A stretch of DNA of 64,000 bases from Globodera rostochiensis (Eukaryota > Nematoda > Chromadorea > Rhabditida > Heteroderidae), in the NCBI GenBank assembly GCA_018350325.1, contig JAEVLN010000014.1, forward strand, positions 956,001 to 1,020,000, written 5' to 3'. The translations under genes and the position numbers were made by a program. The notes beneath the pieces are model-generated. The model saw only the letters and a program-made list of their open reading frames with translations. It made no database searches and was not told where the DNA came from. Shown here in pieces: positions 10,932 to 23,017 of the stretch. The number at the start of each line of letters is the position of its first letter. Position 1 is the first letter of the stretch.

Positions 10932-12617
10932 CCTGAGACGCGAGTAACCCGCTTTGCCATGGAAAAATCAGATTCAGAGCGCATAATTGATTAGGCAGGC
11001 TCAAATAATTGATTGTCTGAGAATTGTGCCATAGGCAAACTTTTTTTTGTGCAATTCAAATTTGAAATTTTGGAAATAAAATATTTTAAAATTTGAACCA
11101 AACAATTAGCTAATGACTTAATTATGAAATACAAAGATTCAAATGATTATCATTTTATTACTTAACCTTTTTACCTATGTACAAATTTTTTTTTGCTGTC
11201 AAATGTTTTTTTCCGTCTATTTTCTTTTAAATTTTTTTGCTCAGCCGCTTACCCTCGTCTTCTTGGCCAAATAAAATACTGCTTTTCCCCGCGGGCATTT
11301 TGGGGGTGTTAATCGATTTGTCTCTGACGAGCGCGGCACGGATGCAATTAGGCTAAAACCGGTTGAAAATGCGGGCGAGCGCACTTTTTGGGTCGTTTTT
11401 GGGGATTGGGGCGGAGGGCGTTTTGCAAAGAGCTCAATGGGAGGCCGCGGAGTGCCACGGCACTCAACCCAAAAGTTTGGGGCAAAAAAAGCCCCCCCCC
11501 CCTCCCCAAAATCATTGGAATAGCCAGCCGTCCGAGGCAACAGCAATTCAAATGCCCGGTGGGCCGCTTTTCTATGTCCAAAAATGTTCCAAATGCCCTT
11601 GGGGGAGGAAAACAAAACCCCTCCAAATTCACCTTCAATTCAATAGTGCAAACAATTCTTTGCCAAAGCAATTGTTCCTCCCTCCGGTCGCCGAGGTTAA
11701 TGAGCTCTTTTGCCCACAAAACTCTTCCATTCCATACATTCAATCCAATTTCCCCCCAGGGGAATGCGCCTAAAATGACAATTTCTTAATTTATTCGTTT
11801 CTTCGCTTAACCGAAACCAAACTTAAAAAGGTCATTTTACTGTTTTGGTCAATTGTAACGGTCGCTCTGCGTAAAAGCGCTAATTAGTTCGTTAAAAATT
11901 AATTTTAATTAAAAAATTAAAATACTTCCGGCTCCAGATTTCAATTTTGCGATGAGTTGTTGGCAATAAAAATGGGGCATTTAATCAATTAAAATCCTTT
12001 CCAAAATTGCTCCAATTTCCACGGCACAATTTGCAATTTGCGTCATCACTTTTTACGGCCAAATTTTAACTTTTGCTTGGCTATAAAATGTGTTGCAAAA
12101 GGCTGTTGGAAAGCCTTAAAATATTTTGTGGCCAAAAGTTACGCATTGAATGGACGCAATTTGTTGGCATATTTTTTTTTAATTAACCAAAATTAGCTAA
12201 AACATTACATTAATTTTTGAGCTGCTTTTTGTTTTGGGGAAGGCCATCCAATTTTATTTTCTTCCTTTTGCCTTTCTCTTTACAAAAATTCTGATGGCAT
12301 TTTCCCTGGGGAAAAGTTGGCAAAATGTTCTCTTTTACCCAAAGCTGAGCAATTCGAGGGCATTTTGTGGACGGGAGACAAAAAGGCACCCGAAAACAAT
12401 AGCCTAAATAGAAAATGGGGGGACTTAATCCATCAAAAAAATTCATTGGCATGGCATTCAAATGCCAATAAATTTAATAATTTATTATTTTTGGTGCATT
12501 TTTAAATCCGATAAATGTTTTATAAATATTTCTAAACTATTAATTAAAGCGCACACATTTTCTTTCCGAAAAAAATTGTGATTATGCCGATGAAGTGAAC
12601 TTTGAGCGGAAGCCAAA

Positions 12618-13717
12618 ATGTTGAAGATGACGCCCAAGGGCAGTGTGGGCAGTTACAAATTCAGCCGGTCGACCGTCGAATTGGAGACGAACATCAACCC
12701 CAATTCCCTGGGCGTAAATGCCGTTGCCGTTGTGGCGACAACGGCGGCGGTTGGCAACGGCAAAATGTCGCAGGGCATGCCGGCGGAGGTGCTGCCCAAC
12801 CTGAGGGACGACGAGTTTCATCTGCACAACCTGCTCGAAAATGTGGACCAGGTCTGTTGAAGTTTTGCAATTGGAATGGGCCGACAAAACAAAAAATATT
12901 CCTTTTCAAATAACTTAATTTGCAAAATAAATGCTTTTGTTTTGACCTTTTACAGGGCTCAGACCGGGACACTTCATGGCGCAAATATGCCCGTCTTGTG
13001 CTTCCACACATTGGCCTTGTCGTGTACGTTTAACTGCACACACTCAAACGACCAAATTTCTGCCACAACTTTTTGTGGGATTAATTTAATCGATTAGAAA
13101 ATAGCTTCTACTCTACAAGAGCTTTCATGTGATACGTGTTTCGACCAAATTTGTTAAGTTTGAAAAAAAGTATAAACAATTCGACACTCGGATCGGCAGC
13201 GCTCGGGGGGCGATTAGTTTTGATGGTACTGAGTTGGCACACAAGACTTTAACTTAAGGCCATCCTTTTTAGATTTTAATGGACACAAAAATGGTTAAAA
13301 CGTTTGTTTTCAGATTTGTGTGTCTGTACGCCATGTTTGGCGCCTGGGTGTTCTACAGCATCGAGTCGCCGCATGAAGATCGCGTAATCAGTGTTTGGCA
13401 TTCCGTCATTTGGCGCCAATTTGAATGTTCAGCTGAAAGTGCTCGGCATTCGGAGGGTGTACAAACTTCGTCAGGCGCTGACCGGCCATCTGATGATGAC
13501 GAGGAGAAGCGGGGAACAGCGAGGCCGTTGGATGGCCACGATGGAGGAACAATTGAACAGTTTCAGTGAGGACCTGTTCAAGTCGTACAAGGAACAATAC
13601 GTCAGGTGGAAGCGGCTGATTAAATCAAAATGAACAAAACAAATAAAATTTATTTTAATAAATTATAAAATTTCAGATACGAAAATGTTCGTTTGAGTCA
13701 TCACCTCCACTCCCCGC

Positions 13718-13778
<61 letters not shown>

Positions 13779-16700
13779 GCAGCAACACAACCAGCCGCCG
13801 CAGATGGACCCGCGCTTTCGACGGCACTTTTCCAAGTCGCGTTCGGACGGCAAACTTTGGACGCCGAGCAGTTCATTGTTTTTTGCCGCAACGACAATGG
13901 CTACAATTGGATACGGTACGGCCTCGAATTGCTGTCCTGACGAGAAAAAATTAAAAAAATGCAGAATGCATTTTTTCTAGGTTAAACACGAATCCGAGAT
14001 CGGATTCGTGCTCTACGCATACTCCACTCTAGAAATTAAAATTTTAATCATTTAAATTTAAAAAAATCGTCGGGACCGCAATATAAAATTAATTTAATTA
14101 TTTGACTAGCTCTCTAATTAGTACTAATTAATTAATTAATTAATTAATGATTTATTCAAAAGTGCAGGAAACATTGTGCCGGTGACCAGCCACGGCCGAA
14201 TTGCCTGCATTATTTTTGCTCTTTTTGGCGCCCCATTGACAATTATGTAAAAAATGTTTTAGCGTTTATTTTTTGATAATTTTTTGCTTTTTTTTAGAAC
14301 AATTGGCGACCTCGGCAAATTTCTGTCCGAATGCACAATTTGGCTGGTAAGTTTTGAAATTTAATTATTTTTTTTTCCCTCAAAAAAATATATTTTTTAT
14401 TTTTATTTTTTAGTACCGCCGTTTAAAGGACAAATTTTATTACTTTCGTTACAATTTCACCATTTTTTGGTTGGCGCGTCGGAAAAAACGCCGGAGGCAA
14501 CAATTTAAAAGTAAAAAATTTCAAAATTTTTGTAAAAATATTTTTCAACAAAATTTTCAGAAAGCTTTTTGCATGAAATGGACGCCGGCGGCGATTTTGA
14601 GGAGGAATTTGGGGACGACGACGACGCGGCCGAGGCGGAGGCGGAGAGGAGGGCACGGCAACAATTGCAAAGGCTGAAGACCAAATCGGTGGACGATTGG
14701 GACGAGCAGGCAAATCAAACAATTTAAATTTAAATATTTTTAAATTAATTTTAATAAAAGAATTTTTTAAATCCTGATTTTTAGCGAGTTTTCTGGCCAT
14801 AACTTTTTTGATATTTGCCCAATCGCAAAGGCTCAGAGCTTAACAAAAATCTTCTTTCCTTTTTTTGAAAAAAATGTTAATGTAAAAATTAAAACTCAAT
14901 TTTAAAATTTATTTATTTTTCATTTTAATAGAATAAATCTAAATAAAACTAATTAATGAAAAACAAAGCACAAATTGAAGGCAACCAAAATAATATTCAA
15001 AAAACCGTAAATTCAATAAAAACAAAAATATATATTAAATATTTTTAAGGAGAATACAGAAGTGCCTGTTTTACTTGTTTTTGCCATACTTTTGGTATAT
15101 ATTTTTATTATATAATTTTTAAAATTCCAAATTAAGCTTTACATCGCCGCCGGCGGCGTTCTCTTTGCCATAATGGAGTCTTGGACTTACATGGATGCCT
15201 TCTATTATTGTCATTTAAATATATTACAAAAGTCGAAACTTTTAATTATTTAGGTTTTGTTTCATTAACCACAATCGGGTTCGGCGACTTGGTGCCGGAT
15301 AGACACGAGTGAACAATTTTAAAGCCATAATTATATTTAATAATTTAATAAAATTACAATTTTAATTTTAATTTTAATTTGGGTCGCTCCCCGACATTTT
15401 TTGGGCCTCACCTCCGACTTCGACTTTCCCATCCCCCGAAGGGTCAGGGGAGCAACCCCCAATTTTTAAAATCCATTTTATTTAAAAACAATTTTATTTT
15501 ATAAGCAATGAATATTTTCATTTTTAAAAATCAAACAATTTGCTGGCTTTCAGATACATTGTGTTGATGCTGATTTATTTGGGGGTTGGCCTTGCCGTGA
15601 CCACAATGTGCATAGATTTGGTCGGCATTCAATACATTCAAAAGTTTGTTTTTGGCATCGTTTTTAAAATTTGCTTTTTTTTTTGTAACGAAAACATTCT
15701 TTTTTAAAACAACAGAATTCATTACTTTGGACGCAAATTCAAAGGCACGGACATTTTGCAAATTCTGCGCCGAAAACGCATGTTGGAGCGCCGATTTGCG
15801 ATGGGCGAGGGCAAAGAGTTGATCGAATATGTGATCAAACAGGAGAGAGAGTCCGTCAAATTTTAAATTGTGTCATAAAATTGCCGAGAAAATGAAATTC
15901 AAATTAAATAAAATAATATTTCAGGGCTCTGTTCCCCTCCCACCAGCCCCGGGGCATGGCCCAGCCGGTGTTCCATTTGGCCAGCCAAGCGCACTCTCGA
16001 GATCAGCCGGAGGAGGAGAAAATATCGCTGAAATCGGAGCAAGAAATGGCATCCGCCGAGGAGGCACGGGTTCAGGTCCATTTTTTTGCGCATTTTCGGG
16101 AGTGACAAATCCGACCTTCGGAAACGTAATTTAAAATAAAATTACCCCCCCCCCCCCCGTGATTGGAGAATCGTACAAAATTTTGAAAAAAGAGAGGAAT
16201 TTTTGGTCTCAAAAAACCTCAGGGATCTGAAGGCGCATCCTGATCGTGATCAACAGGGAAAGGGCAATTTTGATTAAATACCCAAACACTGGGCCCGAGG
16301 CTTACTACGGCATGATTCCGATAGTTCCAACACAAAATTCAAATTTACAGGACGTATTGCCAATGAAGGATTTGGCACTCGCGCGAGCGATGGACATCCC
16401 GCGCATTCTGGAGCCCTCGACACCCGTGGAGCGCAAGCTGAGCTCGCCAACCATCGAAACGCCATCGTCCGAATCTGAGAGGCTGATGTAAAACAACATA
16501 AATTCAAAAAAGCGATCGATCATTCAGTGTTGGTCGTTGATTCATTCAGAATGTACAGTTTTCAACGGCACAAAGGCCGTGCCGACTCGTGGGCCGAGTC
16601 CGGGCCGACCCCGTCCCTGCAAAGTTCGACACCCAGTACGGCACCGTCCGTCCGGCAACGTGAATTGCTTTACGAGCAGTTCCGATCGCCACAGCCGTCA

Positions 16701-18579
16701 ATAACCTCATTTGCCTTTACATTTACGCCCGCGGCGCCTCCGTCGCCGGATCTGCGACAAATTGGTAAATAATTTTTGGGTTAAATCCACCAACCACTCG
16801 TCCACCTCCCCGTTCAGCAGAAGCAGCGCGTTCGGCACGTCGTCAGGCCAGCTGTCCGCTTCTTCTGTCCGCATCCGTAAGCGCATCGGCGCCACCGCGT
16901 CGCAAATGGCACACGCTGGCATGCCCGTCGCATGCGCTTGCGGAAGTGTTGCGATTTGCGCGCCTTTGTGTTGTGATTGTGCCCTTCTTCGAGTCGTTGT
17001 CCCGCAAAATTTCGTCCCCTCGGGTTCCAAGGGGACAATTAGGCAAACTTTCGGGCTCTGCCTTAGGGCAATTGGGTCAGGAGGGAACAGTCGCCGAAAG
17101 TCTGCTGAACAACGACAATGCGGAGGCGGAGCAGAACCACCAGAAGCAGCAGCAGCAGCACGCGCTTGAACTGATCCACCATGAGGCGACGTTTGAGCAC
17201 TGCACCGCTTTCCTGCGACCGGAAGTTTTTCAGGTTAATGAGGTGGTGGGGAGCTATTTAAATTGTTTTAAATTTAATGACATTTTAGGCCGCCCCCCCT
17301 AAAGCGCCTTCGTCCCTGCAACGCTTCCAGTGCCAACCCGTCTGGTACTATCGCCGTCGGCGCAGCTTGATGATTGCCGAAGCGCACGCTACCGCCGCCG
17401 CCGACGCTCACCAGCAAGACAACGCGTCAATGTCCGGCCAGCAAACGCTTTCAGCAGCGCCCGCGGAGCTTCATCAGCCCATTTTGAAGCGGAAGCGCCG
17501 GGAGCGGCAAGCGCGCCGTTACGACCCGCTGCAACGCATGGACTGGCTGGTAAATTTTGTGAAAAAAATGCCGTTTCATCAACAAAAATATTGCCAACAA
17601 AAGGCACTGAGCCCGCGCATTGCCATCACCGAGGAGGGCGTGCCGGTCGCCTCCGAAGAGTTGGACGAGTTGATGCGCAGCAAAGGTAAAAGTAAAAAGT
17701 CCTCCTCAAAAACAATGCCCGGAGGGTAAAAGTAAAAAGTCATAAAACAATGCCCGGAGGGGATTTGCTTGCCGTTTTGTTTCACGTTTTGAGCCCATTC
17801 TGCTTTCAGACATCCCTCTACTGCTAACAGAACATCCGGCCTACCGTTTGCTGAACAATCAGCCTGGCGGCTCTTCGTTCAGCTTCGATTTGGCCCCGTC
17901 TGGTTCATCAACAGCGCGAGAAGGGCTCCCTAAATCGATGGAGCACATTGCAGCGGCTGCTGCTGCTGCTCTGTGTTGTAGGAGCAGTACAAGTAGACAA
18001 GGATCCGTTGTTGAAAAATTGTTCCCGAACGGTCGACGAAGGCGGGACGAGAGCAAAACGGCACGCAAATGGAAGGATATGGCACTGAGGACACGGTTCA
18101 GACCGGATTTGGGGGCAGAAATTGCTGGTAGAACAGCCACCTCGACTTCAAAACGTCAGTCTGTCTCGAGTACTACGACAACGAAGGGAGCACTGACGAT
18201 GGCCAGCCAGCAACTGGTGCCAAGAAGTTCAAGCAGTACAAAGAGCAAGTTTGAGGCAGTGAAAAGGACAACAACACCAGCAAAGACAATAAGTTCAAGC
18301 AGTACAAGTAACAAATTTGCCGGGGAGAAAAGACCACCAATAACAACATCCGAAAAAACAACAGCAAGCTCAACACCAACAACGGGTTCAACACCAAACA
18401 AAAAAATAACAAGTTCAAGCAGCACGAAAAGCAACATTGAGGGCCAGGGTAGGACAACAACATCGTCAAAGGCGACAAGTTCGAGCAGTACAACGAGTAC
18501 AATTTCGAGCAACAACAGAGCTGAAGTTGAGACAACAGCAAAGCAACAGCAGCGGGGAAGGGTGTTAAGAAGAAAATAG
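12618..18579 (+). CDS. K2P (TWK-type) potassium channel, 1198 aa
   Basis: Nineteen exons give 1198 residues: 12618-12851, 12956-13023, 13314-13383, 13433-13605, 13677-13915, 14168-14246, 14298-14346, 14414-14510, 14561-14709, 15137-15209, 15254-15308, 15554-15643, 15716-15850, 15925-16075, 16351-16487, 16550-16764, 16818-17233, 17289-17685, 17810-18579. Two-pore potassium channels set resting membrane potential. M1 runs through exons 2-3 (ending FYSIESPHE), the first filter is TTMATIGYG, M2 follows in exons 6-7, the second filter is TTIGFGD, and M4 runs into the nematode-typical YIQKIHYFGRKF. A run of 23 Gln lies in the outer loop before the first pore. The tail after M4 is over 650 residues and ends in a Ser/Thr/Lys-rich low-complexity region. 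Intron 9 uses a GC donor. A 54-bp in-frame segment at 17551-17604 may be another small intron. Confidence 0.93.
13717..13785 (+). repeat. CAA/CAG repeat coding 23 glutamines
   Basis: Twenty CAA codons, then CAG CAG CAA, inside exon 5 of the K2P gene. The run is nearly pure CAA, as expected of a young, length-variable trinucleotide repeat. Confidence 0.95.
17684..17757 (+). repeat. Duplicated splice-donor segment in K2P intron 18
   Basis: Two imperfect copies of about 35-39 bp (17684-17722 and 17723-17757) each contain GGTAAAAGTAAAAAGTC and end AACAATGCCCGG. The first copy contains the donor used after AGCAAAG, so the donor site itself has been duplicated into the intron. Confidence 0.75.
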
Positions 18580-19361
18580 TAGGAACGCATAAAATAGAAT
18601 TTTTAAGCATTAAAATTTTCAATTTTTAAAACGGGAAATTCAGCCAGCAGAAGGACCCCCCCCCCCCACCCTCAAAAATAATACCGGCGGAACTCGGGAA
18701 CGATTAACTCAAATTTGTTGTTATTATGTACTTAATTATTGCCTGTTGTTTTGTTACCTTACAATTTGTGAATTTTTTGGGTTAATTTTTGCATTAATTT
18801 TAGTCGAAATTCTAAAAATTTGTCTCACATTTCCTGTGCCAACCCATTCGTTCGCTTTATGTTTGATAAGATCCGTTTTGTTATTAATAAAAATATAAAT
18901 ATTTTGTTAATAATTATGTTAAATTAATAAAATTGTGCTTTTGCGCTACAGTATGCCACAGCGAAATTACCGTAACGCATTTTGAATTTTGTGTTGTCCA
19001 TGGCGTCAGACTAACCTTTGGCTCAATAGTTGCTATGTGATGTCATTCTTCCGCTTCTGCTTTAACAAAATGATGGGTTTGTTCGTTTTTGTTTGTCCTA
19101 ATTAATTAATTAAGAAGCAATTAGTAATTTCGTTGGGCGCATGATTTAAAAATATTTAAATTTAATTTATTATATTTACCCAGACTAAATGATCAAATTA
19201 ATTTGTCCATTCAACGTTAATTGTCTTTTATGTTTTTAATATTTTTAACATGAAAATATTATTCAAAATTGTTTTGTAACTATTAACATTGATTTGGCAC
19301 CGACCGCTTCAGCTTTATAAAAAGGCGTGGTTTTTTTACAAAAGTGGCCATTCAAATTTTT
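18580..19361. other. Intergenic, AT-rich
   Basis: No gene seen. There is a C run at about 18656-18667 just after the K2P stop; the rest is AT-rich. Confidence 0.6.
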
Positions 19362-19362
19362 A
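19353..19362 (+). promoter_or_regulatory. Probable trans-splice acceptor
   Basis: TTCAAATTTTTAG ends at about 19362, ten bases before the ATG at 19373, with no upstream exon in sight. In nematodes this arrangement usually marks a spliced-leader acceptor. Confidence 0.4.
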
Positions 19363-19372
19363 GCCTCCGCCG

Positions 19373-22300
19373 ATGGCATTGGCACGTGCCGCGGAATTGC
19401 CCCAACGGCCGATGCCGCCTCGGCCGCCCCCGTCGCCGAGTCCGCCGCCGCCCGAACCGACGCCGGTGCCCGAAATTCCGATGCCCAAAATGGCTGAACA
19501 GCTCGAACTTCTGGTTGAAGACCCGCGTCCCAGTGAGCCAACTTTGCCACCAATTTCGAGGGCTGCGGTGATGGTGAGTAAAAATGTTTTTGATTATTTT
19601 ATTCTAAAAGAAATTAATTTTTGTTTTAATAATAATTAATTTAACAGCTAATTTATTAAGCTTGAACAAATTGGCGAGTTGGCAGCTGATGCAAGTGTGC
19701 AGTCAAAAGTTGAACAGGTTTTTGGAGGAATCCGAATTTACATATATTTGAAAGAATGGAAATTAAAATTAAAATGATATTTAGATATTTTAATTAATTA
19801 TTTTTTAAAAAGATTATAGGTTTTTAGGATTTTTTTTTTTGTTTTGGAAAAGTGCAAAATTTAAAATCAAAAAAGCCTTGATTTTATACTATGTAGAGGC
19901 GAATAAAAAACATAAATTCAAAATACAAATCGAATTTGAAATTTGCAAAAAAATTAAAATTAAAATTTGAATTTTAAATTTAAATTTAAATTTAAATAAA
20001 CAAAAATAATTTAGCGTTTTGCGCCCAGCGAAATTGTCAGCGAACTGTTGGGCGTGTGCGGGTCGGAACTTCGCCATTTGTCCCCGGAACAGTTCGTGAT
20101 GGAGCAGCAACATTTGCTAATGTCCGACACTCTCCAGGTGAACAAATTTTAATAAAATTTAAATATTTAAAATATTAAATTTTTAGGCTTCCATCAGCGA
20201 AAATGCCGCCGCTGAATCGGCCGCCGGAAGCATCGCAGAAACTCAAAAATTATTCCATTTGGCCTCCATTGAACAGCCGTCGCCAATTGTCGGCGCTATT
20301 CAACAGACTTTGGCAGAGAGTCCGATGGTTTTTTTATTTTATTAAATATAATTTTAAATAAAAATTAAAGAAATTTTTGCAGTTTTCTGAATTGGAAAAA
20401 ATGTCGGAGCCCAACGAATTGGAGGAGTTCAGTGAAATGTTGGAGGCCGGGGAGGAGGGGGGGAGCGAGCAGTCCGTCTTCGACATCGATTTGGGCGCTT
20501 TCGAATTGGTGGACAGCGGAATCACGGCGGAAGTGAGCGCAAAAATCTTTTTTTGTTTAAATTTTATTTTTGGCATTTTAGCAAATTTAAAATTTGCAAA
20601 ATTTAACTTTTTAATTGTTTAAAAACTCCCCAATTGAGGAACTGCTTACCAATGAGGATCCGGTGATTTACCACAAGGATTTGCCGGTCCATTCCGTGCA
20701 CCACGACACCGTCCAAACCGAGGCGGCCATCGAAAATTTGATGAACGCGACGCCGTCAATGCTTTCGACACAGGCAATTAATTAATTAATTACCTAATTA
20801 ATTATAAAATTAATTTAATTTCTATTCTTTTTGAGGTGCCGCCGACAATGGTGGCCGACAATTATTGTTTTGCGGTCGACGGCGATCGCATTCAAATGGC
20901 CGACATTTTGGGGGACGACCAGTGGTGGAAGCACACTTCACGGCCCACCAAATATTTTTACAGGCGCAATAATTTATTTTATATATTATTTTATTTTTAT
21001 TATTATTTTTTCAAACAATTAAAACGCCAAATTTGAGCCCCATAAAAAGTTCGTTAAGAATTTTTTGCCCCATTTTTTAGCCTTAAATGCCATTTCATGT
21101 AATTTTTATTCGTTTGGAAGGCTTAAAAGATGCCGTTAATTGCCTCAAGGGAAATTTTTAAATTTTCACCAATGCTTAAACCCTTTAGGCTGAAAATTGC
21201 CCCAGAAATTTGAATGTTACAGACAAAAAAAAGATTTTACAATTTTAAATTTAATGCTTTTTTAAAGAGTAATAATTTTTAAAATTTCAGCAAGGATTTG
21301 CGTCGTTTCTACCGCGTTCAATGCCTTGCGGTGCGCGGCCGAATTATTTCCGCGCGGTTGGCCAACACAACGCCGGCCATGGGAGGCGGCGGCACCGGCG
21401 ACGCGATGGCACCCGAAATGCAATTGGCAATTGCTGCAGCCGCGTTACCCGGCGGTGGCACCAGCGACTCCTTTTCCATGCCGTTGGCATTCCGCCGATC
21501 GATGACATTCGCTGGCGGCGCTCGCGCATCGTTGGCGTCGGGTGAATGGAATTTGAAATTGTTTTTTTTTTGTCCGAATTATGGCGTTTTGTTCGTCTAG
21601 AGGAGTTGATTAAGTTTGGCTGAAATTCGCTTCAAATTTTTGCCGTCGGTGGACGGCATTTAATAAAGTTTTGGCTTTTAGCGCAACCGGCCTCGTCCGA
21701 GTCGGCCGCTTCCGGACTGTCCGCCTTGCAGACATCGCCCAATGCGATGTCCGTCTGTCCCCGGGGGGGCTTTCCGCCTGGGCCAAGCCCACGCGCCTCA
21801 TTTGCCGCATTCGTTCACCAACTCCAACACGGCGGCAGCCAACAGCAGCAGCAGCCACAAAGGAGCCGTTTTGGGCCCGACGCGCAACGGGGCGAGACCG
21901 TCGATTTGGCTGACGTTTACCGGCATGTCTCTTACCGTAACCTTTCCCCATCACACTACCGTAGTGTAGTACAACAGGGACACCAAATGATCTGACTATC
22001 CTTAATCACCAACGTGATCAGAGCTGACTCTGATCAGAAAATTTAATGTCATTTCTTCTGCTTGCATTTGTTCAGCGTGGTCCGCTTCTACTCCTTCTGG
22101 CGCACGTGCACGTCTTTCCATCGTATTGTAACGATGATCGAGGTCGGTCGATAAAGTGACCGGACGGCTAATTTGCTTTTACTGGAAATGGCACATTTTT
22201 TCCCCTTAATTACACAGCGGGTCGGCCATTCCCCCGCGGCGGATCAGCGACGGTCGCCGTCCCGGACTCGCGGCACAGGAGGCACCGAGTCGTACATGCA

Positions 22301-23017
22301 CCACCAGCAGTTGCACCCAGCGGCATCGACGAGTTCGGCAACCGCTTCCGAAAGTCCGTCGTCGTCCATTGCTCGCGGCGACAGCCTCGGGCGATCGCCG
22401 CGCGGGCCGCCCGACTTTCAGAAGCGACTGTTTGTCCAGTATTTATGGCGAAATGCCAAGCCCAGCGACAAAGCGCGCGTCCAGCGTGAGTTCGACCCGC
22501 GTCGGCAACGACTGCTCAAATACGTGACGGACACCGCGGCACGGAAGCGGGTCGGTTGGCAAATCAAATCAAATCGGGTGACTGATCAAAATGCCAAAAT
22601 GCTTGATTTATATTGCCACAAATTTTTGTAAAAAGAGGACAGCCCAGATATGCCAAAAAATTCAAAGATTAACTGCAGATGACCAGTGCCAAGGTGCAGT
22701 TTCGCAGCGGAAGTGCCGGCACATCGACCGACAAAACGACAAAATGGGTGAAAATATTATTTTGAATTCCCCCAAAATGGCAAAATGCCATTTTAAACTT
22801 TAAAATTCAGAGCCATCAGACGCCTCCCGGCTCCGCCACCGTGCCCTTCTCGACGCCGTCCATCCGTTGGCGTTTGCCCCCCGGCGCCTCCGCCTCTGCG
22901 GGTGCGCCAAGTCCCAACCTTTCGCCAACCCATACCGGCCGACGTCGGCCCCATTCCGCGGGCACAGCGTTGTTGAGGAGGACGCGGACAGACGCTGAAA
23001 TGTGCCCAAAAAAGTGA
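19373..23017 (+). CDS. Uncharacterised 700-aa protein, 13 exons
   Basis: Thirteen phase-consistent exons: 19373-19573, 19661-19717, 20015-20137, 20187-20327, 20383-20532, 20639-20773, 20836-20963, 21291-21541, 21682-21922, 22076-22142, 22218-22550, 22679-22747, 22811-23017. I do not recognise the family. The N-terminus (residues 1-67) is very Pro-rich. Residues about 70-270 are acidic and helical. A better-conserved-looking patch follows around 270-325 (DDQWWKHTSRPTKYFY then LRRFYRVQ). After it comes a Ser/Gln-rich linker, a basic aromatic patch VVRFYSFWRTCTSFHRIV, and a basic helix FQKRLFVQYLWRNAKPSDKA. No signal peptide or membrane segment is evident. Introns 6, 7 and 9 need GC donors; the exon 9 end (CCG|GCATGT) was chosen because it alone keeps the frame into exon 10, so that junction is the least certain. 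Confidence 0.7.

Larger units (their letters stand above)
9597..12617. other. Repeat-rich intergenic region
   Basis: About 3 kb without a supported gene. It holds a large inverted repeat (9820-10289) and a second foldback (10642-10931). A GC-richer island at 11240-11790 has open frames in four overlapping readings but no splice sites, repeats or motifs that would favour one, and I do not call a gene there. Confidence 0.55.

Noticed and set aside
11240..11790. Four overlapping frames of 124-136 codons
   Set aside because: All reading directions are open because of composition; nothing favours one.
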